Translations under genes and position numbers: made by a program
Shown here: piece after piece, positions 17,179 to 25,451 of the stretch
How the letters are laid out: the number at the start of each line of letters is the position of its first letter
Numbering within the stretch: the stretch's first letter is position 1
Notes under the pieces: generated by a model
The model's database searches: none
Told to the model about the DNA's origin: nothing
The model's input: the letters and a program-made list of their open reading frames with translations, nothing else
Assembly (NCBI GenBank): GCA_036496425.1
Contig: DASXLG010000198.1
Coordinates: 1-47,024 of the forward strand
DNA length: 47,024 nt
DNA from: Terriglobia bacterium
Lineage (GTDB): Bacteria > Acidobacteriota > Terriglobia > 20CM-2-55-15
Reading direction: 5' to 3'

Positions 17179-18258
17179 TCAAGCAAGGTTACGATTCGTC
17201 TTCAGCCGCTGGTCGACGAGCGTCACGATCTCGTTCAGTGTCTCCAACTGCAGCCCCTGCTGCCGGGCGATCCGCCTAACGAGGCAATCGACGCGCTCGA
17301 TGTGCGCCGCGCCTCCAAAAAGAGCGCGCGCGGCCGAAGACGGTTTGCCGAGGCCTTCGGCTGCCTTGGCGTACTTTTCGAACGGCACCATGTCGGAGTC
17401 GTCCGCGCCCAGGCCGTTACAGAGCTTCCAGACCCAGTTGTAGACTTCCCTCGACCTGTCTATTTCCGAGTGCACCGCGTCTTTGATGGAGACCATGTCC
17501 TCCGCGCGAATGCACCGATAGTTGCCGGCCATCAGCATCGGCCATTTTGCCAGCGGAACGAAAATCGAATCGTGCACCTTGAGCTTCACCGGAATCTCGA
17601 TCGGGCCATTGGCCCCATCGCCCCCATCGCCCGGATCGAACTTCGCCGCTTCGATATCCGCTTCGAGATTGCGCAGCATCTGCGTCGGCGCTTCTCCATC
17701 GAATCGTGCGGCTTTGAAGTTCGTCGGCAGGCCGACCTGCAGAATGTTCTTCGGCTGATCCGGCGGACGAAATGCCTGGGGATCAGGGCTGGCAAGAGTC
17801 GTCAATGCCGGATCGAAACCATCCCACACGGCCGGGTCCGCGTAGCATTCCACCAGCGAATCCGTCGAGAGTCCGGGGATCCGCTTGAGGTACGGCAACG
17901 GCGGCATGTTCATGATCGCCAGGCAGGGCACACGCGCCTGTGCGATACGGCCCATCAATTCCTTGACTCCCGGTGATCCGTACTGCGCTTCCTGCATTCC
18001 CAGTACGACGAGATCGAACTTGGACGGATCGATATCGTCTGGAGTTTTAGCGGAAAGCGTTCCCGGCAGTTTCTTCGACCGGATATCGAGCAGCGACTCG
18101 CGGCCCTTGATCGGGAACCGCACCACCGTACCTTCGCGATTGATCAGGTCGGCCGTGGGTTTAGTGCAAACCAGGGACACCTGGTGTCCCGCCATCAACA
18201 ATTTTGTGCCGAACAAGGAGCCATAAGAGGCTCCCAGGATGAGTACGTTATATTTCAC
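17179..18258 (-). CDS. Ketopantoate reductase-like (ApbA/PanE) NAD(P)-binding protein
   Basis: A 359-residue protein with the N-terminal Rossmann motif LILGASYGSLFGTKLLMAGH and the PanE/ApbA layout (nucleotide-binding domain, then a helical C-terminal domain). A glycine- and aspartate-rich insert near residues 205-215 is unusual. It starts with GTG at 18258, sharing one base with the stop of the CoA-transferase gene upstream, so the two are likely coupled. Whether it reduces ketopantoate or another 2-oxoacid is open; the coupling to a CoA-transferase argues for a specialised substrate. Confidence 0.8.
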   Translation of the reverse strand: MKYNVLILGASYGSLFGTKLLMAGHQVSLVCTKPTADLINREGTVVRFPIKGRESLLDIRSKKLPGTLSAKTPDDIDPSKFDLVVLGMQEAQYGSPGVKELMGRIAQARVPCLAIMNMPPLPYLKRIPGLSTDSLVECYADPAVWDGFDPALTTLASPDPQAFRPPDQPKNILQVGLPTNFKAARFDGEAPTQMLRNLEADIEAAKFDPGDGGDGANGPIEIPVKLKVHDSIFVPLAKWPMLMAGNYRCIRAEDMVSIKDAVHSEIDRSREVYNWVWKLCNGLGADDSDMVPFEKYAKAAEGLGKPSSAARALFGGAAHIERVDCLVRRIARQQGLQLETLNEIVTLVDQRLKTNRNLA

Positions 18259-19505
18259 TAGATCGCACCCTGCGCGCGCGCCGCGCTGATCTCGTCGTCG
18301 TTCATCTCGAGGACGGACTTGAGCACTTCGTCGGTATGCTCGCCCAGCAGGGGAGAGCGCCGCACGTCCGAAGGCGAATCCGACAGCTTGATCGGGTTGC
18401 CGACCGTCAGATACTTTCCGCGTTTGGGATGATCCACCTCAACCACGGTGCCCGTCGCCCGCAGCGATTTCTCTTCCGCCAATTCCTTCATCGAGAGCAC
18501 GGGTCCGCAGGGCACGTTCAGCGGATTGAGGGTGTCCATGACCTCCATTTTGGCCATCGTCATCGTCCACTTTTCAATTTCGGAGAAGACAAAATCGAGT
18601 TTCGGAAGACGCGCTTCCGGGGTGTTGAATTCCGGATCCTCGAGCCAATCGGCATGGCCGATGACTTTCGCGAGAGCAGGGAAGGCCTGAGCCTGCGTGA
18701 TCACATAGATGTAAGCGTCGGGATCGCTCTCCCAGCCTTTACACTTCACAATCCAGCCCGGATGACCGCCCCCCGAAGCATTGCCGGCGCGCGGCACGGC
18801 CGCGCCGAACGTGCCGTTGGGGTACTGCGGGTATTCCTTCAATGGACCGGCGGCGAGCCGCTGCTGGTCGCGCAATTTGACGCGGCAGAGATTGAGCACG
18901 GCGTCCTGCATGGCAACGGTAACGCGCTGGCCTTTTCCACTCTTCTCGCGATGGAGTAAAGCGGCGAGAATGCCGGTCGCCAGATGGATACCGGTTCCCG
19001 AATCGCCGATCTGCGCGCCGGTCACCAGCGGAACGCGGTCGATTTCACCGGTGGTCGAGGCCGATCCGCCCGTACACTGGGCCACGTTTTCGTAGACCTT
19101 GCAGTCTTCGTAGGGACCCGGACCGAACCCTTTCACGGAGGCATAAATCATCCGCGGATTGATCTGCTGGATCTTCTCCCAGGGAAAACCCATGCGGTCG
19201 ATGGCGCCGGGAGCGTAGTTTTCGACCATGACGTCGCATTTCTCGATCAGCCTGGTGAAGATCTTTTTGCCCGCTTCCGTCTTTGGATTCAAAGTGATGC
19301 CACGCTTGTTGGCGTTCAACATCGTGAAATAGAGACTGTCGACGCCGGGCTTGTCGCGCAACTGTCCGCGCGTCGGATCGCCTTCGCCGGGCCTTTCGAC
19401 TTTGATCACATCCGCGCCGAACCAGGCAAGAATCTGGGTGCACGTCGGTCCCGACTGCACGTGGGTCATATCCAGGATCCGAACACCTTCCAAAGCTTTT
19501 CCCAT
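18258..19505 (-). CDS. frc: Formyl-CoA:oxalate CoA-transferase (class III)
   Basis: A 415-residue class III (CaiB/BaiF) CoA-transferase, almost exactly the length of Escherichia coli Frc. Distinctive motifs include [50 protein letters not shown] and [14 protein letters not shown], all recalled as Frc-specific. The catalytic aspartate should be the one in MQDAVLN. It swaps CoA from formyl-CoA to oxalate, the first step of oxalate breakdown. The ATG at 19505 is preferred because AAAGGTGA precedes it; an in-frame start at 19535 is less likely. Oxalyl-CoA decarboxylase, the usual partner, is not in the window. Confidence 0.9.
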   Translation of the reverse strand: MGKALEGVRILDMTHVQSGPTCTQILAWFGADVIKVERPGEGDPTRGQLRDKPGVDSLYFTMLNANKRGITLNPKTEAGKKIFTRLIEKCDVMVENYAPGAIDRMGFPWEKIQQINPRMIYASVKGFGPGPYEDCKVYENVAQCTGGSASTTGEIDRVPLVTGAQIGDSGTGIHLATGILAALLHREKSGKGQRVTVAMQDAVLNLCRVKLRDQQRLAAGPLKEYPQYPNGTFGAAVPRAGNASGGGHPGWIVKCKGWESDPDAYIYVITQAQAFPALAKVIGHADWLEDPEFNTPEARLPKLDFVFSEIEKWTMTMAKMEVMDTLNPLNVPCGPVLSMKELAEEKSLRATGTVVEVDHPKRGKYLTVGNPIKLSDSPSDVRRSPLLGEHTDEVLKSVLEMNDDEISAARAQGAI

Positions 19506-19753
19506 GGTCACCTTTCTACTTCTCGATAAAGGCATCGGCGCCGTTAGCTCGCGCTGCGCCTTATGTCAAAGACGCGACAATTCTAACCTTTATGGGAGCT
19601 TTTTGAGAACAGTGCGCTCCGTCGCGCGGTTGCGATTGTCCGTTATCGTCCGCGTCAGGGAGTCGACGGCTCGCAGTTCCGTCCATCCGTGGCCTTTTCC
19701 ACGCACCTTTTTGCTTCACAGCGTTCGAGGAAGGGGATAACTTCTCCGTTATT

Positions 19754-21487
19754 ATGAAGAACCCAACAAAGCTCTTCTTAGTCTTGATGTTGTTTCTCGT
19801 GTCTTTGGTTATTTTTGCGCAGACGCCACGACCGGCGGCCCAGCGGCCATTCACTCCGGTAACCCAGAAGATGCTGGAGAACCCCAGTCCGGATGATTGG
19901 CTGATGTTCAGCCGCACCTACGATGCGCAGCGCTACAGCCCGCTGAAGCAAATCAACAAACAGAATGTCGGGCAGCTCAAGATCAGCTTTACTTTCGACC
20001 TGCCCGCTGGAACAACGGAAACGATTCCGCTCGTTCACGACGGCGTGATGTACCTCACTCTCCCGTCGGGCGCCGTGCGCGCACTTGACGCGGCAACGGG
20101 CACCACGATCTGGGAATACAAGCGGCCGGGGAACGGCGGGCGTTCCAAGACTCTCGGGATCTTTCAGGATTTGATTTTATACACCGCGCCCGACAGTTAT
20201 GTTGTCGGCATTGACGCGCGCACCGGTGAGATGCGCTGGCAGTCGAAGGTTGAAACGCGCGGCAATTCGTCCGGGCCGCTCGTGGTCGACGGCAAGGTGA
20301 TCTCCGGCGGTTCCTGCAGCGGGAATCGCAACAACTGCTTCATCTCGGCGCACGACGCGATGAGCGGCAAGGAACTGTGGCGGTTTTACACCACTCCCGC
20401 GCCGGGCGAACCCGGGGATGAAAGCTGGGGAGGCGCGGATGTAAAAAACCGGCAGGCTTCGACCTGGGGATTGCCCGGCACCTACGATCCCGTCCGCAAG
20501 ATGCTCTACTGGGGCGTCGCCAACCCGATGCCCGACCAGCGCACGGCACGGCACGACGGCAACCCTGACGCCGTTTCCCGGTCCGCCCCTGCAGATCTTT
20601 ACAGCAATTCGACCATCGCGCTGAATCCGGAGACGGGGAAACTGGCCTGGTACTACCAGCATTTGCCCGGCGACGACTGGGACTCCGACTTCACGCATGA
20701 GCGCACCCTGTTGCGCACACGCGTCGCCCCCGATCCGAAGTACGTGAAGTGGATCAATCCCACAGTCACGTCCGGCCAGCAGCACGATGTTGTCGTCGCT
20801 ATTGGTGAAGCCGGCGGAATCTTCATGCTTGATCGCAACGACGGAAAATTCCTCTGGGCCACGCCATTTCCGGCAGACGATCCGAAGTTTGTCCTCTCCG
20901 GCATCGATGTGAAGACCGGTAAGACGTCCATCAACTGGGATAACGTCTTTAAGAAACCCGGTGAAAACCACATCATCTGTTTCTGGAACACGCGCAGCTA
21001 CTGGCCCACGGCGTACAGCCCGGCAACGAACTCGCTCTACACGTCGTATATCGACAACTGCCGTGACCTGACCGTCGGCGGACCCGCGGCGCGCGGCGGA
21101 CAATTGAACGTCATCCCCAGGCCGGGTTCCAACCCTGATGAACTCACCGGTCTCGCGAAAATCGATCTCACGACAGGCAAGATCCTGAAGTTTGACGTCG
21201 GCCGGGCTCCCGGCAATGGTGCGATGCTGGCGACGGCGGGCGGACTGATTTTCCACGGAGACCTCAGTGAGAAGTTCAAGGCTTTTGACGCCGAAACCGG
21301 AAAGGAACTTTGGCAAACGAAGCTGGTCGGCAACATTTCCGTCAGCACCATCACTTATGCGGTAAAAGAAAAACAATACGTTGCCGTCATGACGGGCGAC
21401 AACCCGAAGGTTCCGGAATTGTCAAAAGAGGTTCCCGAACTCCATACCCCCAAACACAACGCGGTCTACGTCTTTGCCCTGCCGTAG
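19754..21487 (+). CDS. PQQ-dependent dehydrogenase (beta-propeller, periplasmic)
   Basis: A 577-residue protein with a signal peptide (residues about 1-23, ending IFA). The PQQ-enzyme W-motifs include GAVRALDAATGTTIWEYKR, TGEMRWQSKV and TGKELWQTKL, and the catalytic region is HLPGDDWDSDFTHER. No adjacent Cys-Cys pair, seen in many methanol and ethanol dehydrogenases, is evident. There is also no C-terminal haem motif (CxxCH), so it is a single-domain quinoprotein that would pass electrons to an external acceptor. Likely an alcohol or sugar dehydrogenase; substrate unknown. Confidence 0.88.
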   Translation: MKNPTKLFLVLMLFLVSLVIFAQTPRPAAQRPFTPVTQKMLENPSPDDWLMFSRTYDAQRYSPLKQINKQNVGQLKISFTFDLPAGTTETIPLVHDGVMYLTLPSGAVRALDAATGTTIWEYKRPGNGGRSKTLGIFQDLILYTAPDSYVVGIDARTGEMRWQSKVETRGNSSGPLVVDGKVISGGSCSGNRNNCFISAHDAMSGKELWRFYTTPAPGEPGDESWGGADVKNRQASTWGLPGTYDPVRKMLYWGVANPMPDQRTARHDGNPDAVSRSAPADLYSNSTIALNPETGKLAWYYQHLPGDDWDSDFTHERTLLRTRVAPDPKYVKWINPTVTSGQQHDVVVAIGEAGGIFMLDRNDGKFLWATPFPADDPKFVLSGIDVKTGKTSINWDNVFKKPGENHIICFWNTRSYWPTAYSPATNSLYTSYIDNCRDLTVGGPAARGGQLNVIPRPGSNPDELTGLAKIDLTTGKILKFDVGRAPGNGAMLATAGGLIFHGDLSEKFKAFDAETGKELWQTKLVGNISVSTITYAVKEKQYVAVMTGDNPKVPELSKEVPELHTPKHNAVYVFALP

Positions 21488-21497
21488 ATTTTCGGGC

Positions 21498-22124
21498 TTA
21501 AATCCTCAGAATTCCCCGTTTGATGGCCGCCACAACCGATTCGGTGCGGCCGCTGACGCCGAGTTTTTCATGAATGCTGATGACGTGTGTTTTCACGGTG
21601 CCTTCACTGATGAAGAGGAGCGATGCGATCTCCTTATTGCTCCTGCCGCCGGCGATCAGTTTCAGGACTTCAAGTTCCCGTGGCGACAGAACAGCGCCCT
21701 TCATCGTCCGTTCTGCCAGTTGGGCTGCTGCGCGCTCGGATACATGCGTTCCGCCGGCATGTATCTTCCGGACGGCAGTCAGCAGGTCGGCAGTCGAGCA
21801 GTCTTTCAGTAGGTATCCCTTCGCTCCGGCTTCCAAGGCGCGAAACACGTTTTCGTCCCCGTCATAAGTGGTTAACACAAGGATGCGGGCTTCGGGGAAC
21901 TCTCCCCGGATTGCGGAGATGGCTTGAACGCCGTCGACTTCCGGCATGGCCAGGTCCATCAGAGTCACATCCGGTCTGAACTCGCGAAAGCGCTCGATCG
22001 CTTCGCGGCCGTTCCTGGCATGCGCGATGACCTTCATGTCGCGTTCGAACTCGAGTACCGAAGCCAGGCCGTCGCGCACGACGGCGTGATCTTCAGTGAT
22101 GAGAATGCGAATAGCTTCAGGCAT
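21498..22124 (-). CDS. NarL/FixJ-family response regulator
   Basis: A 208-residue protein with a receiver domain (ILITEDHAVVRDGLASVLE, phospho-acceptor Asp in DVTLMDLAMPEVDG, Lys in GYLLKDCST). A LuxR-type helix-turn-helix follows (LSPRELEVLKLIAGGRSNKE). It overlaps the kinase gene upstream by eight bases, so they form a two-component pair. The target genes are unknown. Confidence 0.95.
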   Translation of the reverse strand: MPEAIRILITEDHAVVRDGLASVLEFERDMKVIAHARNGREAIERFREFRPDVTLMDLAMPEVDGVQAISAIRGEFPEARILVLTTYDGDENVFRALEAGAKGYLLKDCSTADLLTAVRKIHAGGTHVSERAAAQLAERTMKGAVLSPRELEVLKLIAGGRSNKEIASLLFISEGTVKTHVISIHEKLGVSGRTESVVAAIKRGILRI

Positions 22125-23310
22125 TGGGAACGGTCACCAGGATACGAGTGCCGCGTCCCGGGTCACTCAGGATTTTGATTTCGCCGCCCATCTGGCGGGC
22201 CCGCTCGCGCATGCCGTCCACTCCAAAGCCCGCAGGCTCACCGCCGCTCATGCCCCGGCCGCTGTCGCCGATCTCCAGATGAACCGAGCCGGTACGGTAT
22301 GCCAGGAAAATAAAAATACTCGAAGCCTCCGCATGCCGCACGGCATTCGTAAGGGCTTCCTGTGCGATCCGTAGAAGATTGTTTTCACAGGATTCCGCTA
22401 GGGAATACGGCTGACCTTCGAGCCTCGTTTCCAGTTTGACGCTCGAATCCGCAAGCAGCTTGTTGCCGATCTGCGCAATGGCATCCAACAGTGTTCCATT
22501 TCCAAGGGCGCCTGCGCGCAATGCCGAGACCGAGCGCCGGGCTTCCTCCAGGCTTTCGGTTGCGAGTTGCCGTGCCTTTTCGATACAGCTGCGAACCGAT
22601 CCGGAACTCTCTTCCATGCGCTGTTCGGCGGCGTTCAACTGCATCATGATGCCGGTGAGACCCTGAGCCAGCGTGTCATGGATATCTCGGGCAAACCGTG
22701 TGCGTTCCGCAACGATCGCGCTCCGTTGCCGTTCTTCTGCAATGCGATTGGACTCGAAAAGCGATTCCAGATGTTTGGCGAACAGCGTCACCAGCCAGCC
22801 GGCCGTCAGGTAGACGACACACCATGCCGCGTATTGATTCCAATTCCAATTCACATAGTCCATCTGCGAAAGCTGCACGCCGCAGGCAGCCAGCGTCCAT
22901 GCGATCACATACTCCCTGCTGATGAAGAGGCCCGCAAGAACAATAGTCAGGACCATAACGGCGCCGTACTGGGCATAGGGAAATCCCACCGTTGCCAGTG
23001 TAACGGTCTCGACGACTCCGACAAAAAGGTAAGCCCGGGCAGCACCCATCAATTTGGGGTTTCTGGCCGCCCGATGGCAAAGCATCGCTCCCAACAACCA
23101 GGCTGCCGGCTGCAGTGTCATAAACAGCAGGCCGCGGGGACCATGTCCGATCCACGGAATGCCGGCCAACTTGAGAAATGTTCCTTGAGCAAACAGCGTC
23201 ACCGCAGCAACGATAAGGACTTCGCGGAACAATTCAGCCCTCAGCGGCGCGGCGGGTATTTGCCGCCGTTCCTGCCAGTCTTTGAATTTCTGGATTATCG
23301 TGTTCGTCAT
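22117..23310 (-). CDS. NarX/DegS-type sensor histidine kinase
   Basis: A 397-residue membrane kinase. About five or six hydrophobic segments cover residues 30-190. The HisKA_3 motif ERTRFARDIHDTLAQGLTG holds the phospho-histidine near 220. The HATPase domain follows (AQEALTNAVRHAEAS, then IGDSGRGMSGG). There is little periplasmic loop, so it may sense a signal in the membrane. It is co-transcribed with the response regulator. The 126-bp region to the divergent gene at 23437 contains the inverted repeat GATAGA-N8-TCTATC (23370-23389), a possible regulator site. Confidence 0.93.
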   Translation of the reverse strand: MTNTIIQKFKDWQERRQIPAAPLRAELFREVLIVAAVTLFAQGTFLKLAGIPWIGHGPRGLLFMTLQPAAWLLGAMLCHRAARNPKLMGAARAYLFVGVVETVTLATVGFPYAQYGAVMVLTIVLAGLFISREYVIAWTLAACGVQLSQMDYVNWNWNQYAAWCVVYLTAGWLVTLFAKHLESLFESNRIAEERQRSAIVAERTRFARDIHDTLAQGLTGIMMQLNAAEQRMEESSGSVRSCIEKARQLATESLEEARRSVSALRAGALGNGTLLDAIAQIGNKLLADSSVKLETRLEGQPYSLAESCENNLLRIAQEALTNAVRHAEASSIFIFLAYRTGSVHLEIGDSGRGMSGGEPAGFGVDGMRERARQMGGEIKILSDPGRGTRILVTVPNA

Positions 23311-23436
23311 TTTCCATCCTCCGCGCCAGAGAATAGGTCTTCTCTCTTAACAGAAACTATTGACCTTTGGATAGATTTTGGAGTCTATCGAATGGTAGAT
23401 CCTCACTCTGAACCGTTTTCGTGACAAAATATCTGC

Positions 23437-23994
23437 ATGCATCCCGCGGGAATCAAATTTGGTCTGACCCACCATATGCTTCAACTGCGCGGCTCCGATG
23501 TCGTGCTCTCGGATAAACTCCTCGAGTACATGTCGGCCGCTGCGCGGCGGCAGTTGAACGGCAAGCGGATTGACGGCAGCGAACTGCTGGACAATGTGAT
23601 CAACCGCGGCCTGGGCAGGATGAAACTGGTTGCCACGAGCGAGGCGAGGGGCGAATCGACTTCATTTTTCGTGAAAGTCGAGGTGGTTCTGTTCGAAACG
23701 ATATATCCGTATGCGGAGCGGGCCGGGATCGGGTACCGGCAGGGCCGCACGTTCTATTTCACGCGGGACTTCGCGGCCGAACTTTCGGAAAGCAAAAAGA
23801 GCATGCGCCGCGCCGCCGATGCCTACGGTTATGAAAAGGTGTTGTTCCTGGCTTGCTACGATGCCGTCATCGCCCGCTGCAAGCGCGTCATTCCCGAGGA
23901 TGCTCGCCACGCCGACCTGCTTGCGCTCTGCATGTTCAAAGCGTATGACGCGATCATCATGAATTCTTTCATGGAACGCTTCGGCACCGGATAG
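23437..23994 (+). CDS. Hypothetical protein, 185 aa
   Basis: A soluble 185-residue protein starting MHPAGIKFGLTHHMLQLRGS. No family was recognised. The C-terminal half is alpha-helical and has two cysteines spaced by hydrophobic residues (LFLACYDAVIARCKRVIPED). It diverges from the two-component kinase and converges on the methyltransferase-like gene, 13 bases between stops. The open frame with conserved-looking hydrophobic spacing supports a real gene. Function unknown. Confidence 0.6.
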   Translation: MHPAGIKFGLTHHMLQLRGSDVVLSDKLLEYMSAAARRQLNGKRIDGSELLDNVINRGLGRMKLVATSEARGESTSFFVKVEVVLFETIYPYAERAGIGYRQGRTFYFTRDFAAELSESKKSMRRAADAYGYEKVLFLACYDAVIARCKRVIPEDARHADLLALCMFKAYDAIIMNSFMERFGTG

Positions 23995-24007
23995 CGCGAG
24001 CGCATCC

Positions 24008-25441
24008 TCACGGTTCGTTGCGGCGATACCAGAAGACGTGATCGATTTTCTCGGGCGAATGTTGCACGGTCATGAAACCTACCGCTCGCAAGCGCGAAAC
24101 CGGCAATTCCACGATGGCGTTGTTTGTAATGAAGAAGCCTCCCGGCCGCAACATTGCTTTAATACCTGCAAGTGCGAGCGACTGGTCGAGCCTGTCGTAA
24201 TAGACAAAGACATTGGTCGCAATGACAAGGTCGAAGGGCGGTCCCGTCCATTTGTCGGTCACCACGTTAAAATCGACCGGCGTGACGCGGGCGGCGACTT
24301 CGGGCCGCACCGCAATCGTACGAAGTTCGAGTTCCTTGCCGTTCTCTGACGGCCGGGGGAGCGGCGTTTCCGCGCCGATTCGATCTCCGAGGTTTCTCCA
24401 ATAGGTGAGGAGGGCAGGTGTCCAATGCGGGCCGGGATCGAGCGGCAATCGGAGCAGATACGAAGCTCCGGCATTGGCGCGATTCCGCATTGCAAGGATG
24501 TGATCATTGACCCGCGGACTGATGTCGAAGGTGGTGAGTTCAATCCCGGACGGCCCCGCCGCCAGTCCAAGCCGCACGAGCGAATCGATCGACGTGAAAG
24601 GTTGCAGCGTCTGAACGGGATAAAAGTCATACCCGGTATTCTTGTCGGAGAAGTCGAGTCCAGGCCCGATTACAGCCACGCGGTGAATGTCATTCGGCGG
24701 AAGTAGTCCTTGATTCTTCATCATCCGCAGCGCTTGTTCAATTGCATAGCCCGGCAGGATGGATGTGTCGAGTGACAGGCCCCGGTCCCGAAACAGCGTA
24801 GATTCGACCATGACCTGGCCCGCGACATCGCCCGCCCGGAATTCCTCCCCGCGACGCTTGTATTTCCGCCGCTCAGCCACAACGCGTTCGACCTCGGCTT
24901 GAAGGTGCCGTTCGAGCCGCGCGCGCTCCTCAGCGGTCTTGAATCCGTATCCCTGGCTCTGAAGCAGCCGGCGGGCAAAAGCACTGCGTTCATCCGGATC
25001 CGCCGACCCAAGCACAGAAATCAGGTCTTTGGTCCGCTTCGAGATGAGCCGCGGCAAGTCCCCCGAAATTGCGGACACATCAAACGGGACTCCCGGCTGC
25101 CGGGTAAATGAAGTTCCGAACAACAGCCAGTTGACTACGGTGTCCTCGTCTCCGCGCAAGAGCCGTGCACGAATGTCACGGTCGTGCCCGATCACCCACT
25201 CCGGCCAGGCTTTGCGTTGAGCGGATACGTCGGAAGTCTTCAACTCAGGCGGCAGAAGCTCGCTCACAAACGCCAACACCTGCTGTACATCGGTGTACTC
25301 CGTGAGCGAATTCCCGGCAGACGTGCGCACTGAAAGCCAGGCCAGGCAGGCGAGGATGGTAAACGATTTCAGCCGCAGATGACGCGGATGACGCAGATGG
25401 CCCAGAGCCTGTTTGCCCTCTATCTGCGTCATCCGCGTCAT
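24008..25441 (-). CDS. Apparently exported CheR-like methyltransferase-domain protein
   Basis: The open frame has 477 codons, but roughly the first 23 lie inside the hairpin repeat at 25371-25449. The real start is therefore uncertain and probably near 25370. From there residues read as a signal peptide or anchor (SFTILACLAWLSVRTSAG). The middle is helical and charged. From about residue 235 a Rossmann methyltransferase pattern appears: HRVAVIGPGLDFSD for SAM binding, TTFDISPRVNDHIL, then FDLVIATNVFVYYDR and LRPGGFFITNNAIVEL. The last stretches resemble CheR-type enzymes. A methyltransferase beyond the membrane would be surprising, so the hydrophobic start may be an anchor. Confidence 0.65.
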   Translation of the reverse strand: MTRMTQIEGKQALGHLRHPRHLRLKSFTILACLAWLSVRTSAGNSLTEYTDVQQVLAFVSELLPPELKTSDVSAQRKAWPEWVIGHDRDIRARLLRGDEDTVVNWLLFGTSFTRQPGVPFDVSAISGDLPRLISKRTKDLISVLGSADPDERSAFARRLLQSQGYGFKTAEERARLERHLQAEVERVVAERRKYKRRGEEFRAGDVAGQVMVESTLFRDRGLSLDTSILPGYAIEQALRMMKNQGLLPPNDIHRVAVIGPGLDFSDKNTGYDFYPVQTLQPFTSIDSLVRLGLAAGPSGIELTTFDISPRVNDHILAMRNRANAGASYLLRLPLDPGPHWTPALLTYWRNLGDRIGAETPLPRPSENGKELELRTIAVRPEVAARVTPVDFNVVTDKWTGPPFDLVIATNVFVYYDRLDQSLALAGIKAMLRPGGFFITNNAIVELPVSRLRAVGFMTVQHSPEKIDHVFWYRRNEP

Positions 25442-25449
25442 CTGCGGCT
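25371..25449. repeat. Perfect 28-bp inverted repeat built of 9-bp iterations
   Basis: The left arm (25371-25398) begins AGCCGCAGATGACGCGGATG and the right arm (25422-25449) is its exact reverse complement, with a 23-base loop. The arm consists of repeated GATGACGC(G/A) units of 9 bases. It fills the gap between the TonB receptor stop and the methyltransferase gene on the minus strand. The same sequence family, less perfect, is at 6628-6716. Confidence 0.9.
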
Positions 25450-25451
25450 TT

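Noticed and set aside
24050-24700. CheR and chemotaxis locus
   Set aside because: Although the methyltransferase domain resembles CheR, no CheA, CheW or receptor gene is nearby.
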